Source of the DNA: Halomonas sp. ALS9
Lineage (GTDB): Bacteria; Pseudomonadota; Gammaproteobacteria; Pseudomonadales; Halomonadaceae
Reading direction: 5' to 3'
NCBI RefSeq assembly: GCF_001651035.1
Contig: NZ_LXRG01000192.1
Coordinates: forward strand, 744,001 to 808,000
Length of the DNA: 64,000 nt
The notes under the pieces are model-generated. The model had not been told where the DNA came from. It saw only the letters and a program-made list of their open reading frames with translations, and did not search any database. The position numbers were made by a program, and so were the translations under genes. Positions 63,726 to 64,000 of the stretch are shown piece by piece (position 1 is the first letter of the stretch; every line of letters starts with the position of its first letter).

Positions 63726-64000
63726 CTATTTGGTTCTATTGTCCCCGTTGCCGGGACTGGGGCTTCTTTTAGCCCGAGGATGCGCTGCATCGTAGCTGGT
63801 CGCCAGATGCTGCCAATCAAGCCGGGTATAGATTTGTGTGGTCGACAAATTGGCGTGCCCCAGCAGTTCCTGCACGGCGCGTAAATCCTGGCTCGACTCC
63901 AACAGGTGGCTGGCGAAGGAGTGGCGTAAGCGGTGAGGATGCAAATGCTCGGGCAGGCCCCGGGCAAGCGACAGCTGCGCTAAGCGCTTTTGAATGGCGC
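63726..64000 (-). CDS. xerC: Tyrosine recombinase XerC, 3' part
   Basis: The last 90 or so residues of the dimer-resolving recombinase; the 5' part is beyond the window edge. Catalytic [40 protein letters not shown] contains the H-xx-R pair, the second histidine (GHANL) and the nucleophile tyrosine. XerC rather than XerD is preferred because of the following HAD gene and the wording [15 protein letters not shown]. 13 bases separate it from the HAD gene. Confidence 0.9.
   Translation of the reverse strand, partial: AIQKRLAQLSLARGLPEHLHPHRLRHSFASHLLESSQDLRAVQELLGHANLSTTQIYTRLDWQHLATSYDAAHPRAKRSPSPGNGDNRTK

Overview
The window reads as chromosomal DNA of a moderately halophilic gammaproteobacterium, most likely Halomonas or a close relative in the Halomonadaceae. 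The strongest pointer is a complete ectoine TRAP-transporter locus (teaA-teaB-teaC-teaD) whose TeaA protein matches, as I remember it, the Halomonas elongata protein almost residue for residue. General gammaproteobacterial synteny (engB / cytochrome c4 / dsbA, xerC / HAD phosphatase) and acidic, compatible-solute-type proteins agree. I see no insertion sequence, prophage, CRISPR array, tRNA or rRNA gene.

Layout. 1-2034: end of a phosphonate ABC importer (phnC, two phnE). 2168-8899: a small host-attachment-family protein, then three tandem chemoreceptor genes, each behind a near-consensus sigma-28 promoter. 8904-10787: a LysR regulator divergent from ferredoxin-NADP reductase. 10965-13123: glnK-amtB-glnK under a sigma-54-type promoter. 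13481-13858: ubiK. 13935-20568: an iron cluster with Fur boxes, an IutA-like receptor, an AraC regulator, a FhuA-like receptor and a stand-alone fhuD. 20675-26869: comM, a flavin reductase, a lipase-like hydrolase, malate synthase G and a thioesterase. 26889-32437: a molybdenum aldehyde oxidoreductase (paoABC) and its divergent maturation genes (XdhC/PaoD and a MocA-like nucleotidyltransferase). 32418-35346: DUF411, DUF423, thiS-thiG and trmB. 35429-40843: a LysR regulator divergent from a tripartite tricarboxylate transporter (tctCBA) and an ArgE-like deacetylase. 40866-43355: ldhA, a 580-base gap holding two paralogous small-RNA units, and an AEC permease. 43463-46360: a membrane protein, SCO1, PHB depolymerase and an FKBP. 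46501-50217: teaDCBA. 50478-55178: a TIGR02444 protein, the ABC-F protein YheS, dtd, a chalcone-isomerase-like protein and a double universal-stress protein. 55306-59572: thiD and a second TRAP transporter of keto-acid type. 59675-64000: an EEP-family nuclease, dsbA, cytochrome c4, engB, a HAD hydrolase and the end of xerC.

How it works together. Much of the window concerns sensing and importing scarce solutes: phosphonate, ammonium, siderophores, organic acids, keto acids and ectoine. Control signals are readable directly. Sigma-28 boxes tie the chemoreceptors to the flagellar regulon, a -24/-12 promoter ties glnK-amtB to nitrogen control, and Fur boxes tie the receptor genes to iron.

The most interesting item is the gap at 41859-42440. 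On the minus strand it carries two consecutive copies of a promoter / hairpin / pyrimidine-rich tract / rho-independent terminator unit. Both promoters contain a sequence matching 14 of 18 bases of the Fur box in front of the FhuA-like gene. This looks like a pair of tandem iron-regulated small RNAs, an arrangement like Pseudomonas PrrF1/PrrF2, and it is the best candidate for an undescribed system. A second genome-style trait is the repeated occurrence of 12-17 bp tandem duplications in intergenic DNA, and once inside a coding sequence.
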